NCBI RefSeq assembly: GCF_947501415.1
Contig: NZ_CANMVL010000004.1
Span: forward strand, 1 to 64,000
DNA: 64,000 nucleotides
Source: an uncultured Halomonas sp.
GTDB taxonomy: Bacteria > Pseudomonadota > Gammaproteobacteria > Pseudomonadales > Halomonadaceae
Direction of reading: 5' to 3'
Part shown: positions 28,577 to 36,274 of the stretch, piece after piece
Layout: each line of letters starts with the position of its first letter
How positions within the stretch are numbered: position 1 is the first letter of the stretch
Notes under the pieces: model-generated
Database searches by the model: none
Seen by the model: the letters and a program-made list of their open reading frames with translations, nothing else
What the model was told of the DNA's origin: nothing
Made by a program: the position numbers and the translations under genes

Positions 28577-28816
28577 TTAGCGGCTGCGTTGGGGGGCGGA
28601 GGCGCTGCCGCTACCCCAGTTGGTGAGATAGGCCACCAGGAAAAGGGCGGTGATGAAAGCCCACCATCCCAGGTTCCATACGAGCAGGAACGGTGCACCC
28701 ATGATCATGGGCTCAACCTTGTTGGCCACCATGACTATGGGGCTTTCGAGCATAATGAATCCGAGTAGCATGCCGCCGTAAAGGGCGAGCTTCGTCGGTG
28801 GGAGGGTCTTTCTCAT
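28577..28816 (-). CDS. DUF3311-like small membrane partner of the symporter
   Basis: A 79-residue protein starting MRKTLPPTKLALYGGMLLGF, with two hydrophobic segments (about residues 10-28 and 40-63) and a PFLLVWNLGWW motif typical of small proteins found before SSS symporters. I chose the ATG at 28816 with AAGGGG upstream. It is 12 bases from the symporter start, so the two are surely co-expressed. The role of such proteins is not established; stabilisation or regulation of the carrier is a common guess. Confidence 0.8.
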   Translation of the reverse strand: MRKTLPPTKLALYGGMLLGFIMLESPIVMVANKVEPMIMGAPFLLVWNLGWWAFITALFLVAYLTNWGSGSASAPQRSR

Positions 28817-28911
28817 TGTGCATCCCCTTGTTTTGGTTGGTGGGGGAGAGGAATCTCCGTCTGACACAGGCCATCTGGAGAAGGTGGTGATCGAGGTGGA
28901 TCTAATTGTTG

Positions 28912-28929
28912 TATTTATGCGAATAAATA
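28912..28929. promoter_or_regulatory. AT-rich palindrome upstream of the symporter operon
   Basis: TATTTAT and ATAAATA form a 7-bp inverted repeat around GCGA in the 344-base divergent gap (28817-29160). It lies 96 bases upstream of the small membrane gene and is a candidate operator for the GntR regulator. The rest of the gap shows no gene. Confidence 0.4.
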
Positions 28930-29160
28930 TACCAATAGTCGAGAACGTCCAGACCGTCAAGCTATGAGGTGGAGTGTTAGCGGGCTTATGGCTTCGGTCG
29001 ATTTGCTGGAAGCGCAAGCTCACCTTGCATCACCTCATAAGTTACTCATGTAATTTAGCTGCAGGAGTGACGCTTTTCGTAAAATATGCTTCGCCTTGCG
29101 TATAGCCCCCCCCGGGTCCCTGGCGTAAGCTGTGGAGATATTTTCCACAGGAGGCGTCAG

Positions 29161-30093
29161 ATGAGTGCTTTTTCCCGGAACCTGAGATATTCCGCCGCGT
29201 TGGTGCCGATGCTGCTGGCGGGGCCGGCAATGGCCGAGCTCGATGAGGTGCGCTTCGGTGTACCGCCCTGGCCGGGCGTGACGGTGAAGTCCGAGGTGGC
29301 TGCCCAGCTGATCGAGGCGATGGGCTATGAGACACGTCAGAACGATCTGGCGGTAAGTGTCATCCTGGAAGGGCTGACCCGCAACGATCTGGAGGTCTAC
29401 CTGGGGGGCTGGTACCCGGTACAGACGGAAATGGTCGAGCCGCTGGTGGAGCAGGGCAAGGTCGAGAAGCTGGTCTCCAATATCCGTGGGGCCAACTCGG
29501 GGCTGGTGGTGCCGCAATACGTCCATGATGCCGGCGTGACCTCGGTGGCGGATCTCGACGCTCATCGCGATCGTTTTGACGGCGAGATACAGGGCATCGA
29601 GGCAGGCACCGGTATCAATACTGCCATTCTAGAGGCTATCGATAACGACCTTGCGGGTCTCGGCGACTGGGATCTACGCGAGAGCTCAACGGCGGCCATG
29701 CTGGCCCAGGCCGAGCGCAAGATGGCCGACGGCGAGTGGCTCACCTTCGTCGGTTGGGAGCCGCACTGGATGAACGTCAGCTTCGACCTGGCCTACCTGG
29801 AGGACGCCGACGGCGCGGGTATTGCCGAGATCGGCAGCACGGTGTGGACGGTGGTGCCGGCGAGCCTGGCGGAGGAGGACCCCCAGCTGCACCGCTTCCT
29901 GTCACAGTATGTGGTGGAGATCGAGGATCAGAACGCCTGGGTCCACGGCTACAGCTATGAGGATCGGCCGGCGGACGAGGTCGCCAGCGACTGGATCGGT
30001 GAAAATCTCGATACCGTGGCCGGCTGGCTGGGAGGCGTCGAAGCACGCGACGGCACACCCGCCATCGAGACGGTACGCGCCCTCTACCAGTAA
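29161..30093 (+). CDS. caiX: Quaternary-amine ABC transporter substrate-binding protein (CaiX/OpuAC-like)
   Basis: The 310-residue periplasmic protein has a signal peptide ending at AGPAMA near residue 25, followed by VRFGVPPWPGVTVKSE. It belongs to the OpuAC/ProX glycine-betaine-binding family, in which several aromatic residues cage the trimethylammonium group. AGGAGG precedes the ATG at 29161; the in-frame extension to 29086 lacks a site. No permease or ATPase gene is adjacent. In Pseudomonas, CaiX and related binding proteins share the CbcWV core transporter, which may apply here. Neighbouring carnitine genes make carnitine or gamma-butyrobetaine likely ligands. Confidence 0.8.
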   Translation: MSAFSRNLRYSAALVPMLLAGPAMAELDEVRFGVPPWPGVTVKSEVAAQLIEAMGYETRQNDLAVSVILEGLTRNDLEVYLGGWYPVQTEMVEPLVEQGKVEKLVSNIRGANSGLVVPQYVHDAGVTSVADLDAHRDRFDGEIQGIEAGTGINTAILEAIDNDLAGLGDWDLRESSTAAMLAQAERKMADGEWLTFVGWEPHWMNVSFDLAYLEDADGAGIAEIGSTVWTVVPASLAEEDPQLHRFLSQYVVEIEDQNAWVHGYSYEDRPADEVASDWIGENLDTVAGWLGGVEARDGTPAIETVRALYQ

Positions 30094-30104
30094 GCTCGAC
30101 GGCG

Positions 30105-30929
30105 TTACGCGCCGAGCCGATCCTTCAGCGCCTGGCAGAACCCCTGCCAGGCGTTGTGCATTTCGGGAAGTCGCGCATGGGCGTGCAGCGCACCGTGAAC
30201 CATGCCGTCGGCACAGCGATAGCCGATGTTGGCCCCGGCCTGGCGCCAGCGCGCTACAGTGGCCTCCAACGGTCGGGTGAGCGGGTCATGTGCTACCGCC
30301 AGAACCTCCATCTGCTGTGCGGGTGGCTCGGCGTTCGTGTCAGGGGGGAGTGCCTCGAGGCAGTGCACGGCGATGCCGAACACCTCTTCCCGGGAGAGTA
30401 AGGGCGCGGAAGCGCCCAGGCTCGACTCATCGATTCCATCCACAGGCGGATAGATCAAGCCCAATGGCAACACTGTGGGTAACTTGCTGGCCAGATCCAG
30501 TACCAGTCGGCCACCGGCACTGTCTCCCACCAGGGCGAGCGGTTCGCAGGCGTTGGCCACGGCAATACAGTCGGCCAGCATCTCGGCATAGCCAGCCTCG
30601 GGGGCCAGGCGGTAGTCGACGCTGATCACCTCGCGGCCCAGACGTTCGGCGAGGCTGGCGGCGACACCGTGATGGCTGCGCACCGAACCGATGGTAAAGC
30701 CGCCTCCATGCACGTACAGCACCCTGCCGGAGCGAGCCTCCGCGGGCAGGAAGCGGCGAACCCCCACGCCCCTTAGTCGCGCATCGGTGATATGCATGCC
30801 TGGCGGGTCGGGTGGGGCGAAGGATTGGCACAGCGCATCATAGCGCTCGCGGGCCTCTGGCCAGGGCTGCCCGGTCATGCTGGTCAGCCCTGCCTCGAAA
30901 CGGGTGATGAAGTCACTGACCGTCATCAT
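30105..30929 (-). CDS. Alpha/beta hydrolase (HSL-like; possible acylcarnitine hydrolase)
   Basis: The 274-residue hydrolase has the HSL-family oxyanion motif VHGGGFTIG near residue 80, the nucleophile elbow GDSAGG near 145, and a late Asp (AHDPL) and His (GMVHGAL). I chose the ATG at 30929, seven bases after the gamma-butyrobetaine hydroxylase stop. Co-transcription with that enzyme suggests hydrolysis of an acylated quaternary amine, comparable in role to the short-chain acylcarnitine hydrolase HocS of Pseudomonas. That comparison is contextual, not based on alignment. Confidence 0.75.
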   Translation of the reverse strand: MMTVSDFITRFEAGLTSMTGQPWPEARERYDALCQSFAPPDPPGMHITDARLRGVGVRRFLPAEARSGRVLYVHGGGFTIGSVRSHHGVAASLAERLGREVISVDYRLAPEAGYAEMLADCIAVANACEPLALVGDSAGGRLVLDLASKLPTVLPLGLIYPPVDGIDESSLGASAPLLSREEVFGIAVHCLEALPPDTNAEPPAQQMEVLAVAHDPLTRPLEATVARWRQAGANIGYRCADGMVHGALHAHARLPEMHNAWQGFCQALKDRLGA

Positions 30930-30936
30930 TGACCTG

Positions 30937-32172
30937 TCACGATTCCTGTTGCCCCTTGGCTGCCACGCGACGCTCACGACGACGACGCTCCATTATGCGG
31001 TAGCGCGAGCGGATCTCGTCACGCTCCATGTAGCAGCCCTGTAGCCAGCGGTGGCCGCTTGAGCCCTCGAAGGCGTCGCGGGCATGCAGCAGGCGACGGT
31101 TGTCGAAGATCACCAGATCACCGGGCGCATAGGTGAAGCGGATGGCGAACTCGGGTTCACGCAGCATCGCCTGCAGGGTCATCAGGGCCGCATAGGCGGA
31201 CTCCACCTCATCGAAGTCGGCCTGTAATGGGCCGCGCAGGAAGTCGGCGATGCGTACCTCGAGCAGTTCGCCGCGATCATCCAGGCGTATCATCGGCGAG
31301 TACCAGACGTAGTCGGTGGTCCGGGCGGTGTTGGCGAAGCACCAGTGAACCCGGGTCAGGGTATCAAAGGCTTCGGGATCGCGCTGGCGCAGCGCCTCGG
31401 CCACGGCGAAACCGTCGAGCATTACCGCCTGGCCACCGGCGACGCTGTTCTCCAGGCAGTGCAGCATCTGCAGGCCCGGATGATACTCGCGCGTCGGGAG
31501 ATCGGTGTGGGGTGGCAGGGCGATGGAGGTATAGGCGTTGGAATCCGGGTCCGGCTTGGCCTTGACGTCGAACAGCAGGCCGAAGTTGGTGGGGCGTACC
31601 GGGCCGATGCGCCGTGCGATGGCTTCCAGCGAGCCGGGCTCGGTGGGCAGGCCACGAAGACGCACCAGTCCCTTGCCCAGCACGCTTTCCAGGGCGGGGG
31701 CCAGGATCGTCTCCTCGGCCTCGCTGTCAGGCGTGGTATCGAGCAGGCCGCTGGCATCGAGACTCTCCGGGGCCGCCTCGGGGCCGCCATGCCAGAGCTG
31801 TACCGCTACCAGCGGTGCCTCGGGATCCTCGGCATTGTCGTAATCGTGGGCACGCAGCCAGCCTGGGTGAAAGCGCAGGCGCAGTTGCTCCGGGGCAAAG
31901 TCCACGCATAGTGCGCCGGCCGCATCGATCTCGGCGCCGGCGATCTCCGGCCATCCGGGCAGGGCGGAGAGATCGAGGATGCGCTCCCGGGTAGCGGGAT
32001 TGATGGTGGAGTCGTCGGCGGCATTCTCACGCAGCCAGATGCTGTGGTAGCGGCTCTCGCGGCCATCGCTCCAGCGTACGGTCACCAGGCGTGGCGAGAA
32101 GGTTAGCGTCTCGAGATGCGCCTCGATGGGCCAGGCGTCGTAATCGGGTGTCGCTGGAAGTGCGGTGGTCAT
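30937..32172 (-). CDS. Gamma-butyrobetaine hydroxylase (Fe(II)/2-oxoglutarate dioxygenase)
   Basis: The 411-residue protein has an N-terminal DUF971 (Gbbh-like) domain, VTVRWSDGRESRYHSIWLRE near 33-52, and a C-terminal TauD/TfdA fold. PPHTDLPTREY gives the first His and Asp iron ligands (near residue 222-224), and RRLLHARDAFEG gives the distal His; the HRWLQGCYMERDEI arginine region closes the fold. It should hydroxylate gamma-butyrobetaine to L-carnitine. The gene is followed by the alpha/beta hydrolase and lies 80 bases from the divergent-side regulator cdhR, all on the minus strand. AGGAGGCCAAG precedes the ATG. Confidence 0.88.
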   Translation of the reverse strand: MTTALPATPDYDAWPIEAHLETLTFSPRLVTVRWSDGRESRYHSIWLRENAADDSTINPATRERILDLSALPGWPEIAGAEIDAAGALCVDFAPEQLRLRFHPGWLRAHDYDNAEDPEAPLVAVQLWHGGPEAAPESLDASGLLDTTPDSEAEETILAPALESVLGKGLVRLRGLPTEPGSLEAIARRIGPVRPTNFGLLFDVKAKPDPDSNAYTSIALPPHTDLPTREYHPGLQMLHCLENSVAGGQAVMLDGFAVAEALRQRDPEAFDTLTRVHWCFANTARTTDYVWYSPMIRLDDRGELLEVRIADFLRGPLQADFDEVESAYAALMTLQAMLREPEFAIRFTYAPGDLVIFDNRRLLHARDAFEGSSGHRWLQGCYMERDEIRSRYRIMERRRRERRVAAKGQQES

Positions 32173-32252
32173 CTTGGCCTCCTCGGAGAATTCGTAACGC
32201 CGCCTAGAGTGCCAGTGAGGAGGCCGTGACGCCTGGCGGAGTTCGACACCGA

Positions 32253-33221
32253 CTATGCACGATTCGACAGTTCCTGCCGGCGCAGCTCACTGGGAGTGAG
32301 GCCATGCTGTCGCCTGAAGGCGCGAGAGAAGCTCGAGGGTGAGGCGAATCCGCAGGCCAGGGCGATCTGCATGACGCTGTGCGGTGTCACGCGCAGCAAG
32401 CGGTGGGCATGATCCAGGCGCCGGGCCAGATAGGCTTGCTGGGGGGAAGTGTCCAGGTGACGCGCGAACAGCCGGTCGAGTCGGCGCCAGGAGATATCGA
32501 GTTCGTCGGCCAGCTCGCCGATGCCCAGGGGCGTTTCGAGGTTGGCCTCCATCAGCGCGATGGCGCGTTGCAGCAGCGGCTCCTGGGGGATCACAGGGTC
32601 GCGCTGGCGGCTGGCAGGCCGGCGCCCCTGGTCGTGGACCAACTGGTCACGCACCCGGGTTGCCAGGTCCTCGCCGTGCCGACGGAGGATCAGATCGAGG
32701 CTCATGTCGATCGCGGCGCTGCCGCCGGCGCACGAGAAGCCCTCGGCGGTCACCTCGTAGATCGACTCGACCGCATCGACCCGGGGAAAGCGGGAGCGAA
32801 AGTCGGGCAAGCACTCCCAGTGCAGGGTCACCGTCTGGTCGTCGAGCAGGCCGGCGGCGGCCAGGATGTAGCAACCGGTATCCATGCCCCCCAGCACACA
32901 ACCCGTCGACGCGCGCCTGCGAAGCCAGGCAACCAGCTCGTCATCGATGGTGCTCTGTGGCTCGAAACTGGCGCATACCGTCAGGCTGGGCAGCGCTGGG
33001 GCCTCGTAAAGCGAGTAGCTGACGTTCAGGGTCATGCCGTTGGAGGCTATTACCGGCTCACCATCGCGGCTGATCAGGTCCCACTCGAACAGCCTCTCGC
33101 CACTGATGCGGTTGGCGATGCGCAGCGGCTCGATCGCCGAGAAGAAGGCCACCATGGCGAATCGCGGCAGCAGCAGGAAGCCGATGCGTTCTGGGCGGGT
33201 ATCGGGGGGCTGAATTATCAT
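32253..33221 (-). CDS. cdhR: GlxA-family AraC-type regulator (CdhR-like)
   Basis: The 322-residue protein has a DJ-1/PfpI-like ligand domain (about 10-180) and an AraC domain at about 215-315 with LDISWRRLDRLFARHL and ACGFASPSSFSRAFRRQHG. In Pseudomonas, CdhR has this architecture, is encoded beside caiX and the cdh genes, and activates carnitine catabolism. The same gene set surrounds it here, so CdhR is the best assignment, although the enzyme genes cdhABC are 5 kb away, separated by unrelated DNA. Confidence 0.78.
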   Translation of the reverse strand: MIIQPPDTRPERIGFLLLPRFAMVAFFSAIEPLRIANRISGERLFEWDLISRDGEPVIASNGMTLNVSYSLYEAPALPSLTVCASFEPQSTIDDELVAWLRRRASTGCVLGGMDTGCYILAAAGLLDDQTVTLHWECLPDFRSRFPRVDAVESIYEVTAEGFSCAGGSAAIDMSLDLILRRHGEDLATRVRDQLVHDQGRRPASRQRDPVIPQEPLLQRAIALMEANLETPLGIGELADELDISWRRLDRLFARHLDTSPQQAYLARRLDHAHRLLRVTPHSVMQIALACGFASPSSFSRAFRRQHGLTPSELRRQELSNRA

Positions 33222-33488
33222 GATCAGGGGCGCCGAGGTGGTGGCCTGTTGCCGGCCGTTTTTCTTCAGTACCTTGCTGCAAGGGTGCGTGCGGAGTAAA
33301 TGATACTACTTTCTCGATAGTTTTGGCGATTCTTCCTGGTTGCGAATTTTAAATAACAGGTTTTGGCTATCTTTTCTGAGGAAGTCTTCTGGCTTGCCTT
33401 TTGTTTTATACCGGGTATGGTTGTGAGGTTTGGCGGTAACGATCCCATATGCAACATGGCTGCTATGGCAAGCTATTTATCTTGAGGC
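33222..33488. other. AT-rich intergenic region
   Basis: The 267 bases before the small GreA/B-like gene are clearly AT-richer than their surroundings, with several A/T runs near 33300-33380. No gene or convincing repeat is seen. It should contain the cdhR promoter on its left side. Confidence 0.4.
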
Positions 33489-33875
33489 GTGAAAGTGGCT
33501 TTGAGGTCTAGAGTGATTTATGCAAATCGTTCGGTCGGCAAGATTTTCTCCAAGGGTATGTGTCACTCCTTCTTCTTTCGAGGGCGCCCAGTCGATTACG
33601 CATCTGTCGTGGAGAAGATCGAAGAACTGGCGGCCGGTGCGGGAGGGGATCCGAGCGTGGCATCGATTGACAAGATGATACGTATCGTCGACCTGTCGAC
33701 GGGTGAGCGGCGTACCTATACCTTGACAGAGCCCGGCAAGGCGAATCCGAGACGGGGGCTGGTGTCGATATTCTCGCCTCTCGGCGCGGCGCTGCTCTCC
33801 TCCAAGGTGGGAGAGGTCGTGAAAGTGGTGATGATGGGGTTTGAAAAAGAGGTGCGCATCATTGAGGTTCAGTAA
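33489..33875 (+). CDS. GreA/GreB C-terminal-domain protein (Rnk-like)
   Basis: The 128-residue product ends in a GreA/GreB C-terminal FKBP-like domain (about 55-128), with RIVDLSTGERRTYTL, RRGLVSIFSPLGAALL and GEVVKVVMMG. The coiled-coil finger of true Gre factors is replaced by a short N-terminal segment, as in Rnk and related RNA-polymerase-associated proteins. The GTG at 33489 is weakly supported; GTG at 33495 or ATG at 33558 are alternatives. It is isolated in an AT-rich patch between carnitine and iron genes. Function is uncertain. Confidence 0.7.
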   Translation: MKVALRSRVIYANRSVGKIFSKGMCHSFFFRGRPVDYASVVEKIEELAAGAGGDPSVASIDKMIRIVDLSTGERRTYTLTEPGKANPRRGLVSIFSPLGAALLSSKVGEVVKVVMMGFEKEVRIIEVQ

Positions 33876-34030
33876 ACAATCAACTCCTGTACAGCCCCAC
33901 TGATATTGGCTTTAATTATGAGAGGGTGGCGCCTTTCTACAGTGTTATTGAGTTATTGGTCTTTATAAGTTGCTTTCTGGGAGATAAAGCCAAGAGTCTG
34001 TTTTCAGTTTAAACTGATGAGTCAGATGAG

Positions 34031-34078
34031 TAGTTGGGTTGATAGTTGGGTTGATAGTTGGGTTGATAGTTGGATTGA
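34031..34078. repeat. Four 12-bp tandem repeats
   Basis: TAGTTGGGTTGA occurs three times exactly and a fourth time with one G-to-A change, head to tail. It lies in the 350-base non-coding stretch 33876-34225. Copy number is low, so it may be replication slippage rather than a functional array. Confidence 0.85.
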
Positions 34079-34153
34079 AAGCGGGGCTTGAGGATTAGAA
34101 TGAGAGATGTGTCAGAGTAAGTTGTTCAAGGTAAAACCAGAATTCATGGAATA

Positions 34154-34181
34154 AGAATGCCCGCTAAACAGCGGGCATTCT
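34154..34181 (-). terminator. Terminator of the PKHD hydroxylase gene
   Basis: A 12-bp perfect stem (AGAATGCCCGCT and complement) with loop AAAC lies 45 bases after the hydroxylase stop on the minus strand, followed in that direction by TTATT. On the plus strand TCT follows, so it may work both ways. The remaining non-coding stretch 33876-34153 holds only the 12-bp repeats. Confidence 0.75.
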
Positions 34182-34225
34182 TCTATACGTGTCGGGTCCC
34201 AAAGAGCTGGTCCACGGTAGCGTGG

Positions 34226-34900
34226 TTAAATTTCGGCCCACATTCGCAGCAGGTTCGCCAGGCTCTTCGACAGCATATCGAAGGTGCGGGTCTTGCCATT
34301 AACCTCGAACTCCTGGCGGCGAGTGCTATCCAGGTCGAACAGGATCTCGCGCTGCTGGGGGTCACGCACCTGGCTCTGGACCCAGCCTACGACGGCCAGA
34401 CGCTCACCGCGGGTGACCGGCACGACTCGGTGCAGGGTTGAGGAGGGGTAGAGGATCAGGGCACCGGCCGGCAGCTTGTAAGTCTGCTCGCCAGCGGTCG
34501 AGTCGATCAGCAGCTCGCCGCCGTCGTAACTCTCAGGGTCGTTGAGAAACAGCGTGAACGACAGGTCAGTGCGCATCGCCCCCTGGGGGGTGGCCATGAT
34601 CGCATCGTCGACGTGGTTGCCGTAGCTCATGCCTTCCCGGTAACGGCTGAACAGTAGCGGTTTCATGCGCCTTGGGCGTGCCGCCATCTGAAACAGCGGG
34701 TTGGCCTGCAGGCCCTTGGCCACTTCCTTGTGCAGTTCGGCGATATCGGGGTGACGTCCGTCGGCCTGCTGATTGTGTTTGACCGTGCGGGCATGCCAGC
34801 CGGCGGTCTCGCGACCATCGCGGAAGGCGGCATCGGTCAGGGTGGTCCGGACGCGGGAGAGCAGCTCGGGGGAGATGGCCTGGTCGATGCAGAGGATCAC
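34226..34900 (-). CDS. PKHD-type Fe(II)/2-oxoglutarate hydroxylase (PiuC/YbiX-like)
   Basis: The 224-residue protein matches the PKHD hydroxylase family, often found with siderophore receptors. NHVDDAIM provides the His/Asp iron pair, STLHRVVPVTRGERLA the distal His and the 2-oxoglutarate-binding Arg, and YDGGELLIDS is also typical. I chose a GTG at 34900 (VILCIDQAIS), which has GGAG upstream and aligns with the start of the paralogue at 63940; an ATG-free extension runs to 34981. A Fur-like box lies 41-59 bases upstream, so it is likely expressed under iron limitation. The substrate of the family is not well defined. Confidence 0.87.
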   Translation of the reverse strand: MILCIDQAISPELLSRVRTTLTDAAFRDGRETAGWHARTVKHNQQADGRHPDIAELHKEVAKGLQANPLFQMAARPRRMKPLLFSRYREGMSYGNHVDDAIMATPQGAMRTDLSFTLFLNDPESYDGGELLIDSTAGEQTYKLPAGALILYPSSTLHRVVPVTRGERLAVVGWVQSQVRDPQQREILFDLDSTRRQEFEVNGKTRTFDMLSKSLANLLRMWAEI

Positions 34901-34940
34901 GGGGTGCTCCAGTCGGTCGAGAAATGAACCACGATTATAA

Positions 34941-34959
34941 ACAACTGGGAATCGTTTGC
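34941..34959. promoter_or_regulatory. Fur-like box
   Basis: Read on the minus strand, GCAAACGATTCCCAGTTGT matches the gammaproteobacterial Fur-box form GCAAATGATTCTCATTTGC at 15 of 19 positions. It lies between the PKHD hydroxylase gene (minus strand) and the His/Gly/Glu-repeat protein gene (plus strand) and could control both in response to iron. Confidence 0.6.
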
Positions 34960-35020
34960 ATTGAGCTTTCCGAGCCGGCACTCTACGCTCGTGCTCCTAT
35001 CGGCCTGTAGGGCCACTCCC

Positions 35021-35050
35021 TGTCAAACGTATAAGCTGTCAAATGTATAA
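35021..35050 (+). promoter_or_regulatory. Tandem 14-bp direct repeat before the repeat-protein gene
   Basis: TGTCAAACGTATAA at 35021-35034 recurs with one change at 35037-35050, a 16-base period, ending 14 bases before the start codon. It could be a promoter duplication (both copies contain a TATAA-like -10) or a tandem operator. Confidence 0.5.
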
Positions 35051-35064
35051 ATATGGAGGTCTGC

Positions 35065-36165
35065 ATGACAAACAGCACCCGCACCAAGCTTTGGGTCGGC
35101 GTCGGCGCCAGCGTTCTGCTCGGCACCAGCGCTGCCGGCTGGGCAGAGGCCGAGCCCGCTGCCGACTATACCCAGGGTCCCGATAGTCTGTTGCTGGCCC
35201 AGGCCGATCACGGTGGCGAAGGTGGTGAAGGTGGCGAGGGCGGTGAAGTCGGCCACCACCACGAAGGCGGTGAGGGTGGTGAAGGTGGCGAGGGCGGTGA
35301 AGCCGGCCACCACCACGAAGTCGGTGAAGGTGGTGAGGGCGGTGAAGGTGGAGAAGGCGGCCACCACCATGAAGGTGGCGAAGGTGGCGAAGGTGGCGAG
35401 GGCGGTGAAGGCAGCGCTTCGACCGACCCCTATGCGGTCTTTGACTATCTGAACGTCTCCGCCGGCGGTGAAGGCGGCGAAGGTGGCGAAGGTGGCGAAG
35501 GTGGCGAAGGTGGCGAAGGTGGCTATGCCATCGACGTCAGCAACCCCGGGGTGTATTACACCAACCTGGCGATGATGAAAGGCCATCTTGCCGTGGCCCG
35601 CGAGCTTTACCAGGCCGGTGAGCAGACCGCCGCCCAGCCACACTTCGGCCACCCCATCCATGAGCACTATGAGATGCTGGAGCCGGCCCTCGAGGCGCGA
35701 GGCGTGAAGGGCATCGAGTCGAATCTGAAAGCGCTGGTCGAGACGATGCGTGGTGGAGGCAAGTGGGAAAGCAAGGCCGATGCCTACACGACCGCGCTCG
35801 AGGCGATCGATGACGCCATGCATGACGTGGAAGGTGAGCTGCGCGACGATGTGGCCTTCCAGAGTCGTGCCCAGCTGGCGCTGCTGCGCCAGGCACTGCA
35901 CGAGTACGAGGAAGCCGTGGATGACGGCCGCTTCGTCAACGTTGTCGAGTATCAGGACAGCCGTGGCTTCGTGCTGACGGCCAGGTCGCTGCTCGAGAAG
36001 CAGGCCGGCCTCTATGAGGAGGCTACCTATGACGAGTTGCTCGCGGCCTATGAGTCGACTCTCGAGGCATGGCCGTCCGCGGTGGCTCCGGAGACCCCGG
36101 TGATGACGCCGGGTGAGCTCTCTGCACGGCTGTTCAAGCTGGAAGCGACACTCAGCCGCTACTGA
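35065..36165 (+). CDS. Secreted His-cluster/GGE-repeat protein with FTR1-like iron motif
   Basis: The 366-residue protein has a signal peptide (cleavage after about residue 27). A low-complexity region of Gly-Gly-Glu repeats follows (residues 50-116 and 134-153), with HHH clusters at 64-66, 82-84 and 100-102, exactly 18 residues apart. The C-terminal domain (about 155-366) is helical, with HFGHPIHEHYE at 193-203 and an EYEEAVDDGRF...VEYQDSRGF region near 290-315 that resembles the periplasmic segment of FTR1-type iron permeases. GGAGG lies five bases before the ATG at 35065. A Fur-like box and a PKHD hydroxylase lie upstream, so I infer periplasmic iron or other metal binding. No exact homologue is known to me. 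Confidence 0.7.
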   Translation: MTNSTRTKLWVGVGASVLLGTSAAGWAEAEPAADYTQGPDSLLLAQADHGGEGGEGGEGGEVGHHHEGGEGGEGGEGGEAGHHHEVGEGGEGGEGGEGGHHHEGGEGGEGGEGGEGSASTDPYAVFDYLNVSAGGEGGEGGEGGEGGEGGEGGYAIDVSNPGVYYTNLAMMKGHLAVARELYQAGEQTAAQPHFGHPIHEHYEMLEPALEARGVKGIESNLKALVETMRGGGKWESKADAYTTALEAIDDAMHDVEGELRDDVAFQSRAQLALLRQALHEYEEAVDDGRFVNVVEYQDSRGFVLTARSLLEKQAGLYEEATYDELLAAYESTLEAWPSAVAPETPVMTPGELSARLFKLEATLSRY

Positions 36166-36206
36166 GCAGACAGACGGGCCCCGGCAAGCCGCCGGGCCGT
36201 CAATGA

Positions 36207-36242
36207 CAAGGCCCGCCCCGAACGTTCCGGGGCGGGCCTTGT
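36207..36242. terminator. Bidirectional terminator
   Basis: CAAGGCCCGCCCCG and CGGGGCGGGCCTTG form a 14-bp stem around an eight-base loop in the convergent gap between the repeat-protein gene and the BCCT gene. Read toward plus it ends in CTTGT; toward minus in CTTGTCATT. Confidence 0.85.
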
Positions 36243-36274
36243 CACTGGGGCAGGGTGTCTTGTGCCCCGAGGGG

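Noticed and set aside
35210..35525. Regular DNA repeats that could suggest a CRISPR array.
   Set aside because: The repeats are in frame, protein-coding, without unique spacers of constant length, and no cas genes are nearby.
35023..35901. Minus-strand frame with repeated TFATFATFA residues.
   Set aside because: It is the complement of the GGE-repeat gene, which has a signal peptide and ribosome site on the plus strand.
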